Shown in pieces: positions 53,176-63,700 of a stretch of 64,000 bases of DNA. Every line of letters begins with the position of its first letter. The stretch's first letter is position 1. The translations under genes and the position numbers were made by a program. Source of the DNA: Mycolicibacterium peregrinum (GTDB lineage Bacteria > Actinomycetota > Actinomycetes > Mycobacteriales > Mycobacteriaceae); assembly GCF_001665625.1 (NCBI RefSeq), contig NZ_LZSY01000087.1:49440-113439 (forward strand). Reading direction: 5' to 3'. The notes under the pieces are model-generated. The model was not told where the DNA came from, did not search any database, and worked only from the letters and a program-made list of their open reading frames with translations.

Positions 53176-53817
53176 CTATCTGCGCACATTCAGTCCGTTG
53201 AGTGCCCAGATCGTCAGATACGCCAACCCGAAGAACGCTGCAACAGCTATCGCCACGCCGGTCGACTGCACATAGGACAGCGGTGCGCGCATCCAGTCGA
53301 ACGTCGCCGCGACCACCGCATCGGGCCGGGTCACCAGGTCCCAGGAGTTCCAGCGCTGGAACCGGCCGATGACCACGCCGACGGCGCACCCCGCCACGGA
53401 CAGCACGACGGCCAGCCAGCCCCAGAACGAGCCGAATTCGTCGTCAAGGCGCTGATGCACCAGCAACAGCGAGACCACGCCCAGCAGCATCCCGGTCCAC
53501 GCGGCGAATCCGTACTGCAGCACGTGACGCCACAGCTCGTAGCCCTCGCCGAGGTGGACCAGATCGGTCACCAGATAGGGAGCGTTCGGCAGGAACGCCA
53601 ACCAACCCAGTCCCAGCGGCAACAGCCACAGTCGTCGCTCGACCAGATCGAAAGCGATCGCGAAGACCATCGGGATCCAGGCGAGCACCAGGTTCCACAC
53701 CAGGAACTTGGTCGGGTAGGACATCGGCGCCGCCGGATCGGTGATCCCGAGGGCCAGGGTGAGCGCGGTCGTCGCCATCAACGACATGACGAGCAAGATG
53801 CCGCGGGCTTCAGTCAT
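53176..53817 (-). CDS. DUF1361 membrane protein
   Basis: A 213-residue protein with six to seven helices. The conserved signature LAFLPNAPYLVTDLVHL and the Cterminal-half motif GRFQRWNSWDLVTRP identify DUF1361. Function unknown. It stands alone between the hypothetical gene and the phospholipase D gene. Confidence 0.82.
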   Translation of the reverse strand: MTEARGILLVMSLMATTALTLALGITDPAAPMSYPTKFLVWNLVLAWIPMVFAIAFDLVERRLWLLPLGLGWLAFLPNAPYLVTDLVHLGEGYELWRHVLQYGFAAWTGMLLGVVSLLLVHQRLDDEFGSFWGWLAVVLSVAGCAVGVVIGRFQRWNSWDLVTRPDAVVAATFDWMRAPLSYVQSTGVAIAVAAFFGLAYLTIWALNGLNVRR

Positions 53818-53842
53818 GCGACCAGTTTGTCATCCGCCGAAT

Positions 53843-53889
53843 GTTGGCTTGTGTCCCATATTTCGGCCGAATTTGAGACACGAGCCAAC
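53843..53889. terminator. Long imperfect palindrome after the phospholipase D gene
   Basis: Outer arms of 13 bases (53843-53855 and 53877-53889) differ at one G-T position; the centre contains TTCGGCCGAA. It begins 20 bases after the phospholipase stop on the minus strand, and probably acts as its terminator. Confidence 0.55.
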
Positions 53890-53908
53890 GTTGGGCTTGG
53901 TCACCGCA

Positions 53909-55492
53909 CTACCAGCGCCGGTGCAGCCGGTCGCGGTAAGACCGCCCGTCGGGGTCGTAGACGGCGCGGTACACCGGTTTTGCCCACGCCTGGGTGAGCC
54001 GGCCGAGACGCTCGGGTTGATGCGGCCGGAGCCGCCCGGGCGGGCGCGGGCCGGTCCGCCCGCCGTCATGCCAGTCCTGCAGCGCCTGCGCCGACGCCGT
54101 GACGGCCTCGACCGCAGCCGCCGGATCGATCAGGTCGACATCGTCGTGGGGGGCGAGGTCGAGATGTTCGGCGAGTAGCCGCAGCCGGAGGTTGCGGGCG
54201 AACACCCGGGCACCATCGCCGCGGCCCGCTGGGTCACGGGGTTCACGTTGGTCGCGGGTGCCGTCGAGTACTGCGCACGACAACTCGCTGTCGTGCGTCC
54301 AGGACCGCCGGTTGAAGTTGTCGCTGCCCACGCAGGCCCAGACATCGTCGATCACACACACTTTTGCGTGTACGTAAACCGGTGTCCCCATGTGGTTTTC
54401 GATATCGAAGATATGTACACGCCGCGGGTCGGCGGCCCGGCACTTCTCGATCGCCTGCTGGCGGCCCACCTGGTTGGGTGGCAGGGCCCAGCGGCCATCG
54501 ACATCGGGGTGTCGCGGCACCACCGCGATCAGGTGTAGGTCAGGGTTGTTCGCCAACGCGTCGGCGAACAACTGCGAAACCTGCTTGGACCACAGGTACT
54601 GGTCTTCGAGATAGATCAGGCTCCTGGCCCGCTGCACGGCTTTCGTGTACCCACGTGCCACGCTGCGCTCGCCGTGCGGGGCAAACGCGTACTCGAAGTG
54701 GGCATCGGGATAGGTCCGCAGTACTTGCACCGCCTGTCGGCCGCAGGGTGGGGGATCGGGCGGCTGCGGCGGCAATGTGCCGGCGCTCAGGTCGGAGCGG
54801 CGAAATTTATCGGCGATCCAGGCGATCGGCGACAGCATGTCCAACGGTGCCGGGTCGGTCCAACGCTCCCGGAACGTGAAGTCCAGCGAGCCGACCGCCG
54901 GTCCCTGGATGCGTAGCTGGACGTCGTGCCACGGCGGGTGTTCGCCGTACTGGCGAGCCATCCGCATCGACTGCGGATCCCCATGGTGGTCGGCGTCGTC
55001 GCGCCGCGAGTGGCAGAGGTCGATACCGCCGGCGAAGGCGACGTCGCGTTCGGGTGCGCCGGGATGGCGCAGTACGACGAGCTTTTGGTGATGGGAACCG
55101 CCGATGCGCACCCGTTGGTCGAGCAGCACCTCCCCACCCGCTGCCTCGATCACGTCACCGAGATGCCGGTTCTCCTCCTCGCTGTAGGCGAATCGGTCCA
55201 GGTGCGAGCGCCACATCAAGCCCTTGACGACAACGCCACGCTCGGCAGCCTGGCAGAACAGCTGGGCGATGGTAGGTCCGTCAACGCGCATCCGTTCGTC
55301 GGGGTCGCCGCGCCAGTCGGTGAAGAACAGATGGTCGCCTCGGCGCATCTCGCTCACCTCGGCGGCCAGCCGATCGAAGTAGGTTGCGCCATGGATCAGC
55401 GGTTCGACCCGGTTGCCGGCACACCAGTCAGGCAACAAGGTGTCCGGATTGCCGCGTTCCTCTGTCGTGAGGAACCAATTCGTCAACTCCAT
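53909..55492 (-). CDS. Phospholipase D-family protein (two HKD regions)
   Basis: A 527-residue PLD-superfamily enzyme, which hydrolyses or transfers phosphatidyl groups. The C-terminal HKD motif is intact: HAKVCVIDD followed by GSDNFNRRS. The N-terminal one is HHQKLVVLR with the usual Asp replaced, followed by FAGGIDL. It is therefore asymmetric. The start is taken at MELTNWFLTTEERGNP (55492), since upstream TTG/ATG options fall in the fadE5 terminator. No signal peptide, so probably cytoplasmic. Confidence 0.82.
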   Translation of the reverse strand: MELTNWFLTTEERGNPDTLLPDWCAGNRVEPLIHGATYFDRLAAEVSEMRRGDHLFFTDWRGDPDERMRVDGPTIAQLFCQAAERGVVVKGLMWRSHLDRFAYSEEENRHLGDVIEAAGGEVLLDQRVRIGGSHHQKLVVLRHPGAPERDVAFAGGIDLCHSRRDDADHHGDPQSMRMARQYGEHPPWHDVQLRIQGPAVGSLDFTFRERWTDPAPLDMLSPIAWIADKFRRSDLSAGTLPPQPPDPPPCGRQAVQVLRTYPDAHFEYAFAPHGERSVARGYTKAVQRARSLIYLEDQYLWSKQVSQLFADALANNPDLHLIAVVPRHPDVDGRWALPPNQVGRQQAIEKCRAADPRRVHIFDIENHMGTPVYVHAKVCVIDDVWACVGSDNFNRRSWTHDSELSCAVLDGTRDQREPRDPAGRGDGARVFARNLRLRLLAEHLDLAPHDDVDLIDPAAAVEAVTASAQALQDWHDGGRTGPRPPGRLRPHQPERLGRLTQAWAKPVYRAVYDPDGRSYRDRLHRRW

Positions 55493-55551
55493 GGGCACTG
55501 TCCGGAGATACCCGTTGGCGGCCGTGTCTGCACCCGGGTGCATCAAAGACA

Positions 55552-55578
55552 AACGCCCCCGGGTAACCCGGGGGCGTT
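55552..55578 (-). terminator. Terminator of fadE5
   Basis: A perfect 27-base palindrome (AACGCCCCCGGGT, one base, complement) starts 15 bases after the fadE5 stop. On the minus strand it is followed by TTTGTCTTT, making it a convincing intrinsic terminator. Confidence 0.8.
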
Positions 55579-55592
55579 CGACTTCGAACTTC

Positions 55593-57431
55593 TTAGAACG
55601 CAGCCTCGTCGAGCTCCATCACCTCGTTGTCGAGGGTCTCGATGACCTGACGGGTGCTGCTCAGCAGCGGCAGCATGTTCTTGGCGAAGAACGATGCGGC
55701 GGCGATCTTGCCGTCCAGGTAGGTGCGCTCCTCGCCGGTGGCGCCGGCGTCGAGCTTCTCGATGGCCACTGCGGCCTGGCGGGCCAGCAGCCAGCCGAGC
55801 AGCAGGTCGCCGACCGACATCAGGAAGCGGACCGAACCCAGACCCACCTTGTAGATGCTTGCGGCATCTTCCTGGGCGGCCATCAGGTACCCGGTGAGGG
55901 TGGCAGCCATGCCCTGCACGTCCTCCAGCGCGGTGGCCAGGAGGGCACGCTCGGTCTTGAGGCGGCCGTTGCCGGTCTCGTTCTTGATGAACTGCTCGAT
56001 CTCGCCGGCCACGAATGCCAGCGCCTGGCCCTTGTCGCGGACGATCTTGCGGAAGAAGAAGTCCTGCGCCTGGATGGCGGTGGTGCCCTCGTAGAGCGAG
56101 TCGATCTTCGAGTCGCGGACGTACTGCTCGAGCGGGTAGTCCTGCAGGAAGCCGGAGCCACCGAAGGTCTGCAGCGACTCCTGGCCCAGCAGGACGAAGG
56201 CCCGTTCGGAGCCGCAGCCCTTGACGATCGGCAGCAGCAGGTCGTTGACCTTGTGGGCCAGCTCGGGCTCCACCCCGTGGACGGCCTTGGCAACGTCCTC
56301 GTCCTGGAAGGTCGCGGTGTAGAGGTAGACGGCGCGCATGCCCTCGGCGTAGGCCTTCTGGGTCATCAGGGACCGGCGCACGTCGGGGTGATGGGTGATG
56401 GTGACGCGCGGGGCAGCCTTGTCCATCATCTGGGTCAGGTCGGCACCCTGGACGCGCTCCTTGGCGTACTCGAGGGCGTTCAGGTAACCGGTCGACAGGG
56501 TTGCGATGGCCTTGGTGCCCACCATCATTCGGGCCTGCTCGATGACGTCGAACATCTGCGCGATGCCGTTGTGCACCTCGCCGACCAGCCAGCCCTTGGC
56601 GGGAACGCCGTGCTGACCGAAGGTCAGCTCACAGGTGGTGGAGACCTTCAGGCCCATCTTGTGCTCGACGTTGGTGACGAAGGCGCCGTTGCGCTCGCCC
56701 AGCTCACCGGTCTCGAAGTCGAAGAGGAACTTGGGTACGAAGAACAGCGACAGACCCTTGGTGCCCGGGCCGGCGCCCTCGGGGCGGGCCAGCACCAGGT
56801 GCATGATGTTCTCGAACATATCGTCGGAGTCGGCGGACGTGATGAACCGCTTCACGCCGTCGATGTGCCAGGAGCCATCCTCCTGCTGGACGGCCTTGGT
56901 GCGGCCGGCGCCCACGTCGGAACCGGCGTCGGGCTCGGTGAGCACCATGGTGGCGCCCCAGCCGCGCTCGGCGCCCAGCACTGCCCACTTCTTCTGCTCT
57001 TCAGTGGCGTTGTTGTAGAAGATCTCGCACATGCCCGCGCCCATCGCGTACATGTAGGCCGCGGGGTTGGCGCCCAGGATGTGCTCGATCAGCGCCCACT
57101 GCAGGGCACGCGGCACCGGCATACCGCCGAGTTCCTCGGAGAGGCCGACCTTGTCCCAGCCACCCTCGAGGAGGGCGCGCATCGACTTCTTGAACGACTC
57201 CGGCAGCGTGACGCTATGGGTCTTGGGATCGAAGACGGGAGGGTTGCGGTCGCCGTCGGCGAACGACTCGGCGATGGGTCCCTCGGCCAGTCGTGCGATC
57301 TCCGCGAGCATCTCGCGAGCCGAATCCTGATCGAGATCCGCAAACTTGCCGGTGCCGAACACCTTGTCGATGCCGAACACGTCGAACAGGTTAAAGACCT
57401 GGTCACGGACATTGCTCTTGTAGTGGCTCAC
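55593..57431 (-). CDS. fadE5: Acyl-CoA dehydrogenase FadE5
   Basis: A 612-residue flavoenzyme, orthologue of Rv0244c, that introduces the alpha-beta double bond in broad-chain acyl-CoAs. Recognisable parts are the flavin-contact stretch [13 protein letters not shown] and the catalytic Glu-bearing region around [19 protein letters not shown], typical of FadE5-like large ACADs. A C-terminal helical extension (about 460-612) follows. The GTG at 57431 is set by AGGAGG 4 bases upstream. In M. smegmatis fadE5 lies next to the glycopeptidolipid and polyphleate loci, as here. Confidence 0.95.
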   Translation of the reverse strand: MSHYKSNVRDQVFNLFDVFGIDKVFGTGKFADLDQDSAREMLAEIARLAEGPIAESFADGDRNPPVFDPKTHSVTLPESFKKSMRALLEGGWDKVGLSEELGGMPVPRALQWALIEHILGANPAAYMYAMGAGMCEIFYNNATEEQKKWAVLGAERGWGATMVLTEPDAGSDVGAGRTKAVQQEDGSWHIDGVKRFITSADSDDMFENIMHLVLARPEGAGPGTKGLSLFFVPKFLFDFETGELGERNGAFVTNVEHKMGLKVSTTCELTFGQHGVPAKGWLVGEVHNGIAQMFDVIEQARMMVGTKAIATLSTGYLNALEYAKERVQGADLTQMMDKAAPRVTITHHPDVRRSLMTQKAYAEGMRAVYLYTATFQDEDVAKAVHGVEPELAHKVNDLLLPIVKGCGSERAFVLLGQESLQTFGGSGFLQDYPLEQYVRDSKIDSLYEGTTAIQAQDFFFRKIVRDKGQALAFVAGEIEQFIKNETGNGRLKTERALLATALEDVQGMAATLTGYLMAAQEDAASIYKVGLGSVRFLMSVGDLLLGWLLARQAAVAIEKLDAGATGEERTYLDGKIAAASFFAKNMLPLLSSTRQVIETLDNEVMELDEAAF

Positions 57432-57477
57432 TTTTCCTCCTTGTGGAATGCCACCTGAGGTTGGGTACTTTGGATAA

Positions 57478-57493
57478 GTTACCCACCAGTAAC
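57478..57493. promoter_or_regulatory. TTAC-N6-GTAA dyad upstream of fadE5
   Basis: GTTAC-CCACCA-GTAAC on the plus strand. It lies at or just after the predicted fadE5 transcription start. A half-site AGTTACTG recurs on the minus strand near 57517. The plan is the same as the dyad at 43579. Confidence 0.55.
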
Positions 57494-57501
57494 TGCGGCT
57501 A

Positions 57502-57507
57502 ACTATA
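57502..57507 (-). promoter_or_regulatory. -10 hexamer of fadE5
   Basis: TATAGT on the minus strand gives a start near 57495 and a 5' UTR of about 60 bases that includes the dyad at 57478. Confidence 0.5.
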
Positions 57508-57653
57508 CCGTTCAGTAACTTCAACGCAAAGAGACTCTGAGCAATTTCTGAAAGCTAACCAACCCAGTGGTTGATCGAGCCTTGTACCCCTTTCCGTAAA
57601 CGGGCTTGACCAGCTGTTTTCGGATAATGTGAGGATAGTCACCAATGGTCTAC

Positions 57654-57659
57654 TAAGGT
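57654..57659 (+). promoter_or_regulatory. -10 hexamer of the Rv0926c-like gene
   Basis: TAAGGT six bases before ATG 57666, the leaderless spacing. Just upstream, ACCAATGGT inside a larger imperfect dyad (TAGTCACCA/TGGTCTACTA) may be an operator. Confidence 0.5.
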
Positions 57660-57665
57660 GGCCCG

Positions 57666-58745
57666 ATGCGTCGAATTGCGGTGTGGGGTACGGGCAACAT
57701 GGGTGCGACGGCGATCAGGTCGGCCACGGGATTTCCGGGCCTCGAACTGGCAGCGGTGATCACGTCCTCGCCCGACAAGGCCGGTCGCGACGCGGCGACG
57801 TTCGCCAAGCTCGACGCGCCCACCGGAGTCGAGGCCACCACCGATGTGGACGCGGCACTCGCCCAGTGCGATGCGGTGGCGTATATGTCTTCCGGCGACA
57901 TCCGTCCCGAGGAGGCCCTTGCCGAGATCGAGCGGTGCCTCCGTGCAGGTAAGCAAGTGGTGACGCCGTCGCTGTACTCGCTCTACGACCCGGCCTCGGC
58001 TCCCGCCGAATGGGTCGAGCGGCTCACCGACGCCGCGGTGGCCGGCAACTCCGCGCTTCTGGTCAGTGGCGTGGACCCGGGCTGGGGTAACGATGCCCTG
58101 GCCGTGATCGCGGCGGGGTTGTGCACCCGGATCCGCACCATCCGGTGCCAGGAGATCTTCGACTACTCCACCTACAACCAGCCGCACTCGGTCCGGGTGC
58201 TCTGCGGTTTCGGTGGGTCGATGGACGAGACGCCGATGATGTTGCTGCCGTCCATCCCCACCATGGTGTGGGGCGGCAATGTCCGCTTGATCGGCCGCGG
58301 GCTCGGCCTGGAGATCGACCAGATCACCGAGACGGTCGAACGGCTGCCGCTGACCGAGGCCGTCGACAACGTCATGGGCCGGTTCGAGGCAGGCACCCAG
58401 GGCGCATTCCGCCTGCAGGTCATCGGGTGGGCCAACGGGGTCGAGCGGGTCGTCATCGAGCACATCACCCGCATCGACCCGGCCTGCGCGCCGGACTGGC
58501 CGCAGCCCGACGAAGGGGTCGGCGATCACCGGGTGATCGTCGACGGCGATCCGCAGTTGAGCATCGTCGTGCGCGCCGATGTGCCGGGTGGCACCCGCGC
58601 CGACGGCGGCAACACCACGGCGGCCAACCGTCTGCTCGGCGCGATCGATTGGCTGGCTACCCAGAAGCCCGGTATCTACGACGGACTTGACGTGCCGTTG
58701 CACCCGCCGCTGCCTGCCGAGGTCGAAGCGACCCGCTGGATCTGA
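57666..58745 (+). CDS. Dihydrodipicolinate-reductase-like oxidoreductase (Rv0926c-like)
   Basis: A 359-residue NAD(P)-binding protein: Rossmann motif IAVWGTGNMGATAIR, then a DapB-like C-terminal domain with GVDPGWGNDAL and the Gly-rich ERVVIEHITRIDP region. The true DapB substrate residues are not evident, so lysine biosynthesis is unlikely. In M. smegmatis an Rv0926c homologue sits between fadE5 and the polyketide synthase of the trehalose polyphleate locus, as here. Confidence 0.82.
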   Translation: MRRIAVWGTGNMGATAIRSATGFPGLELAAVITSSPDKAGRDAATFAKLDAPTGVEATTDVDAALAQCDAVAYMSSGDIRPEEALAEIERCLRAGKQVVTPSLYSLYDPASAPAEWVERLTDAAVAGNSALLVSGVDPGWGNDALAVIAAGLCTRIRTIRCQEIFDYSTYNQPHSVRVLCGFGGSMDETPMMLLPSIPTMVWGGNVRLIGRGLGLEIDQITETVERLPLTEAVDNVMGRFEAGTQGAFRLQVIGWANGVERVVIEHITRIDPACAPDWPQPDEGVGDHRVIVDGDPQLSIVVRADVPGGTRADGGNTTAANRLLGAIDWLATQKPGIYDGLDVPLHPPLPAEVEATRWI

Positions 58746-58767
58746 GTTCTCTCTGCCGAGTTCTTCC

Positions 58768-58829
58768 GCCGAGCAGACACTCCGGTACCCGAAAATCGGC
58801 AACTCCGGGTACCGCCACGTCTGCTCGGC
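58768..58829. terminator. Large hairpin, GAGCAGACG family copy 2
   Basis: Outer arms GCCGAGCAGAC/GTCTGCTCGGC (11 bp perfect), a 4-base internal bulge, inner arms CGGTACCCG/CGGGTACCG (9 bp perfect) and a 14-base loop beginning AAAATCGG. It begins 23 bases after the reductase stop. It shares GGTACCNGAAAATCGG with the copy at 60686, apart from the exact base after GGTACC. Confidence 0.7.
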
Positions 58830-58922
58830 AATCAGGGGTGACGCGCTTGCTGACGCAAGCACCGGGGCGGCTCCTCGTTCCAAAGACCCCCGCAATCGGC
58901 CTCTGACGTGGAACATTCCGGC

Positions 58923-60665
58923 ATGGGGTTTCTCCAGCCGAACCTGCCGGTCGTCGATGTCGCGGTGTGGAGCAAAGGCACCCGCGCCGAGCGAATTGTG
59001 CCGATGGCGCGGCACATCGCCGAGAACGGCTTCGGCACGCCGCTGGTGATGCCGCTGATGTACGGCGTGAAGATCGTGCTCTACGTTCTCGGTGCCTGGG
59101 TGTTCGCGTTGTCGACTCGGGGCGTCGACGGATTCACCAACGTCGGGGCCTGGTGGTTGGAGCCGATCGTCTTCCAGAAGGCCGTCCTCTACACGATGTT
59201 GTTCGAAGTCGTCGGGCTCGGTTGCTGTTTCGGGCCTTTGGCGGGCCGCTACTTTCCGCCGATGGGATCGATCCTGTACTGGTTGCGGCCCGGGACCGTG
59301 CGGCTGCCGCCGTGGCCGGACCGGGTGCCGTTGACCAAGGGCGACATCCGGTCCCCGATCGATGTGGCGCTGTACGCCGGACTGCTCGTGTTACTCGTGA
59401 CAGCGCTGTTGTCCGATGGGTCCGGCCCAATTTCCGCCCTGGACACCGAGATCGGCGTGCTGCCCTGGTGGCAGACCGCCGCGGTGCTGTCCGTCCTGGC
59501 GTTGCTCGGGTTGCGCGACAAGGTGATCTATCTGGCGGCCCGCGCCGAGGTGTACGCGCCACTGGCACTGGTGTTCCTGTTCGTCGGGACAGACATCGTC
59601 GTCGGCGCAAAGGTGGTCTTCCTGGTCATCTGGCTGGGCGCCGCTACCAGCAAGCTCAACGCGCACTTTCCGTTCGTCATTTCGACGATGCTGGCGAACA
59701 ATCCCTTTGTCCCGCCGGGGATTCTCAAACGCTCGATGTTCAAGCGATATCCGGACGATCTGAGGCCCAGCAGTGTCGCGCACTTCATCGCGCATTTCTC
59801 GACGGCAGTGGAGGGGTTGGTGCCGCTGGTGCTGTTCTTCTCCCACGGTGGCTGGCCCACCGCCGTCGCGGCATTCGTGATGGTCGTGTTCCACCTGAAC
59901 ATCCTGTTGTCGTTTCCGATGGGTGTTCCGCTGGAATGGAATGTCTTCATGATCTTCGGGTTGCTCTGGCTTTTCGTCGGCCATGCGGACATCGGACTGT
60001 CCGACCTTGGCGAACCCTGGCCGGTGGTGCTGCTTCTTGTCGTCCTCGCGGGCACCGTGGTGTGCGGAAACCTGTTGCCGCACAAGATTTCCTTCTTGCC
60101 CGGCATGAGGTACTACGCAGGCAACTGGGACACCACGGTGTGGTGCGTGAAGCCGTCGGCTGACGAGAAGCTGCGAGCAGCCTCGCGAGCGCTCGGCCCG
60201 ATGTATCACCTGCAACTGGAGCGGCTGTACGACGACGGTGAAACGCCCCAGATCATCACCTATCTCGGCTACGCGTTCCGCGGGATGAACACCCACGGGC
60301 GCGCATTGTTCACGTTGGCGCACCGAGCCATGACCGGCCAGGACGAAGCTGACTACAACTTGTGTGAGGGCGAGCAGGTCTGCGCGATGCTGCTTGGCTG
60401 GAACTTCGGTGACGGCCACATGCACAACGAGTGCCTGATCGAGGCGATGCAACGGCGCTGCGGGTTCGATCCGGGAGAGGTTCGTGTGGTGATCCTCGAC
60501 TCGCAGCCGATTCACACCAAGCGACAGGAGTATCGGCTCGTCGACGCAGCCACCGGCGAGTTCGAGCGGGGTTACGTCGAAGTCGATGACATGGCCGTCA
60601 ACCAACCTTGGGCGGATGACCTGCCAGTGCACGTCGGCCGCAGTGCGGCAGCCGGCATGTCCTGA
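58923..60665 (+). CDS. DUF3556 transmembrane protein
   Basis: A 580-residue protein of the mycobacterial DUF3556 family, starting MGFLQPNLPVVDVAVW. About eight to ten helices occupy residues 40-400 (for example VALYAGLLVLLVTALL and WPVVLLLVVLAGTVVCG), followed by a soluble C-terminal part. That part has conserved His/Asp motifs (GWNFGDGHMHNECLIEAMQ). The overall organisation recalls HTTM/vitamin-K-carboxylase-like membrane proteins, a weak inference. ATG 58923 is chosen over GTG 58908. Confidence 0.75.
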   Translation: MGFLQPNLPVVDVAVWSKGTRAERIVPMARHIAENGFGTPLVMPLMYGVKIVLYVLGAWVFALSTRGVDGFTNVGAWWLEPIVFQKAVLYTMLFEVVGLGCCFGPLAGRYFPPMGSILYWLRPGTVRLPPWPDRVPLTKGDIRSPIDVALYAGLLVLLVTALLSDGSGPISALDTEIGVLPWWQTAAVLSVLALLGLRDKVIYLAARAEVYAPLALVFLFVGTDIVVGAKVVFLVIWLGAATSKLNAHFPFVISTMLANNPFVPPGILKRSMFKRYPDDLRPSSVAHFIAHFSTAVEGLVPLVLFFSHGGWPTAVAAFVMVVFHLNILLSFPMGVPLEWNVFMIFGLLWLFVGHADIGLSDLGEPWPVVLLLVVLAGTVVCGNLLPHKISFLPGMRYYAGNWDTTVWCVKPSADEKLRAASRALGPMYHLQLERLYDDGETPQIITYLGYAFRGMNTHGRALFTLAHRAMTGQDEADYNLCEGEQVCAMLLGWNFGDGHMHNECLIEAMQRRCGFDPGEVRVVILDSQPIHTKRQEYRLVDAATGEFERGYVEVDDMAVNQPWADDLPVHVGRSAAAGMS

Positions 60666-60685
60666 AGACTTCCGTCCGCTCCGAC

Positions 60686-60742
60686 GAGAAGACGCTGCGG
60701 TACCGAAAATCGGTGTTCGCGGGTACCGCAGCGTCTGCTCGC
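60686..60742. terminator. Large hairpin, GAGCAGACG family copy 3
   Basis: Arms of 20 bases (60686-60705 and 60723-60742) with one mismatch: CGAGAAGACGCTGCGGTACC against the complement of GGTACCGCAGCGTCTGCTCG. The left arm has A where the family has C; the right arm keeps the full family sequence. The 17-base loop starts GAAAATCGG. It lies between two convergent genes and can serve both as terminator. Confidence 0.7.
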
Positions 60743-60745
60743 GGG

Positions 60746-63700
60746 TCAGTCCGTGGGTGCCTCTGAGGCCTCCGGTGCCGACTCCGGTTGCGCCGCGTCA
60801 GATTCCGACGGCTCCGACGGCTCCGACGACTCGGCCGAATCCGCCGACTCCGCATCGGGCAGCTGGGCCACCAGATACTCGGCCAGCCCGCCGATGGTCG
60901 GATAGTCGAAGACCGCCGTCGCGTTGAGCGTGAACTTGCCACCGAACTGAGTGTGCAGTCGGTTGCGCAGTTCGATCGCCATCAGCGAGTCGGTGCCGAG
61001 ATCCAGGAAGCGGCTGGTCGCGGCCGGCGGTGAAGCGAGTCGCAGGAAGTTCTGCACCTCCTTCTGCAGGAACTCGGTCACGAACCCGGCACGCTGCGGC
61101 ACGGGGATCTCGAGCAGCTGCTTGAGAACCTCACTGTCACCGACGACCTCACCGACGGCACTCGGCAACACCAGGTCGAGGATCGGAGGCCGCTGACTGC
61201 CCAGCACCTTCGCGGCCCGCTGCCAGTTGGCCTTGATGACGGCCGCCTGGCCGGTCCCGTTGGCGACGACCTCGGCGAGCGCGGCGAGGGCGGCCGAGGG
61301 ATCCAGCGGAATCAGGCCTTGCGCACTGATATTGGCTGTCGCCGCCTCCGAGGAGGCCATGCCACCCTGACCCCACGGGCCGAAGTTGATGCCGGTGGCC
61401 GGCAGGCCCTGCGCCCTGCGCTGTGCGATCAGACCGTCGAGCAGCGCATTGGCCGTCGCGTAGTTGGACTGCCCCGGGGAACCGAACAGGCTGGACACCG
61501 AGGAGGACACGATGAAGAAGTCCAGCTCGTCGTCCTTGGTCAACCTGTCCAGATACTCGGCGCCGAAGGCCTTGGGTGCCAACACCTTATGGAACCGCTC
61601 CGTGCTCTGCTGACCCAGCAGCGCATCGTCGAGCACACCTGCCAGGTGGGCGACGCCCGCAAGCGGCGGGAGCTCCGCACGGATCCGCTCCAGGAGGTTC
61701 GACACCTCGGACTCCTCGCCCACATCGGCGGTGAACACATGGATGCGGGTCTTGTTGCGCTCGGTGATCTCCTCGATCAGCTTCTGCGCGTCCGTATCCG
61801 GTGCGCGGCGGCTGGTCAGCACGATGTCGCCGGCACCCAGCTGAGCCAGATACGACGCGGTGTGTAGACCGATCGCCCCGAGCCCACCCGTGATCAGGTA
61901 GGTCCGATCCGGCCGAGGTGCAAGCAGATTCGGCAGCTGGCACACGATCTTGCCGATGTGCCGGGCTTGCTGCATACGCCGGAACGCCGTCCTGGCCTCC
62001 GTCAGCGGGTAGATCTCCGCGGGCAGCGGAGTCCATTCGCCCTTGGCGAGGCCTTCCGACACCTCGGTGAGCAGGTCGCGAATGCGATCGGGCTCGGTGA
62101 ACATCACCGTGTCCAACGCCACGATCTCGTAGGCGATGTCGGGACGGGCCTCGGCCATCTGCTCAGGTGACCAGATGTCGCGCTTGGCGATCTCGGCGAA
62201 GCGGCCGTTCTTGCCGGTGGCCTTCAGCGTCGCCTCGATGAACCCTTCGCTCGTCAGGGAGTTGAGCACCACGTCCACGCCCGCACCGTCGGTGTCCGCC
62301 AGGATCTGATCGGCGAAGTCCGTTGTCCGCGAGTCATAGACGTACTTGACACCCAGCTTGCGCAGCGTGGCCCGCTTGAAGGTGCTCGCCGTGGCGTAGA
62401 CCTCCGCACCGCACTGCTGTGCCATCTGGATGGCGGCCAGGCCCACACCACCGCTGGCGGCGTGGATCAGCACCTTGTCGCCGGGCTTGAGCTTCGCCCA
62501 GTCGAACGACAGTCGGACGGTCAGCGCCGCGGCCGGAATCGTCGCGGCCTCGACCGCGCTGACCCCGTCCGGGATCGGCGCCAGGAACTGGGCAGGCACG
62601 TTGAACCGGCTGGAGAACGCACCCTGCATGGAGCCGTAGACCCGCTGGCCCACCTCGACTCCGGTGACGCCCTCACCCAATTGTGTGACGATGCCGGCGA
62701 AGTCACCGCCGATCGGTCCCGGATCACCGGGGTACAGGCCCAGCACGTTGAGCACATCCCGGAAGTTGAGACCTGCGGCCTCCACCCGGACCTGCACATA
62801 ACCCTCGTCCGGCGCCGGCACCTCCTTCTCGGTGATGCGGAGGTTGTCGATCGCGCCGCGTTCGGTGGGTGCCAGGACGTAGTCGCTGCCGCGCGGCACC
62901 GTGAGGTTCCCGCTTCGCGACCATGGCAGCAACCGAGATGCGAGCAGCTTGCCTTGCCGCACAGCGATTTCCGGTTCCTCGACCGGGGTGGCGATCAGAT
63001 CGGCCAGTGCCTGCACGGCCTCCGGTGACCCGTCGCAATCGATGAGTTTGGCGTGCAACGCCGGTTCCTCGTTGATCGTGGTGCGGCCGAAGCCCCACAG
63101 CGCCGCCTGCACCGGATCGACCGGCTCGCCGGATTCGGTGGCGACGGCCCGCTCGGTGACGATCCACAGACCATTCGGGAGTTTCACCTCACCGCCCTGC
63201 ACGGTGTGCACCGCGCCGAGCAGATTGGTGATCTCGGTTTCGAGTCGCGCCTGACTGTCAGCACCGGCCGATTCCGTGCCCGGCGTGGCGGCACGCCAGA
63301 TGACACCGGAGAACGGCAGACCGCGCTCCTTGGCCTCTGCCAGCACCTCTCCCAGCTGCTGACCGGTGTTGCGATCGAGCGGGATGCAGCCCGGCACCTT
63401 CGCGGCGAGTTCGTCGAACCCGGCGACCAGCCAAGTGCCGCTCGGGCTTTCGGCCGCAGCGTCGGACGGCGGCACCGGCACTTCGTGCCAGCCCAGCGTG
63501 TACAGCAGCCGGGTGGCGTCGCCGCCGAGGCCACGAAGCAATGCTTCGCGGGGTGCGCGCTTGACGGTGAACTCGCGAACGCCGCCGAGGTAATGGCCGT
63601 CCCGATCGATGTACTCGAGGTCGAACACCTGGGTTTCGTTGTTGAGCTCGGCCTCGTGCCACTTCGCCCGGCAGTAGAACCGCCGAGGCATCTTCTCTTT

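Noticed and set aside
55413..57458. 681-codon plus-strand frame opposite fadE5
   Set aside because: Antisense shadow of fadE5, Leu/Gly/His/Val-rich with no motif.
57639..60632. Minus-strand frames opposite the Rv0926c-like and DUF3556 genes
   Set aside because: Shadows of well-supported plus-strand genes; no ribosome binding sites or domains.
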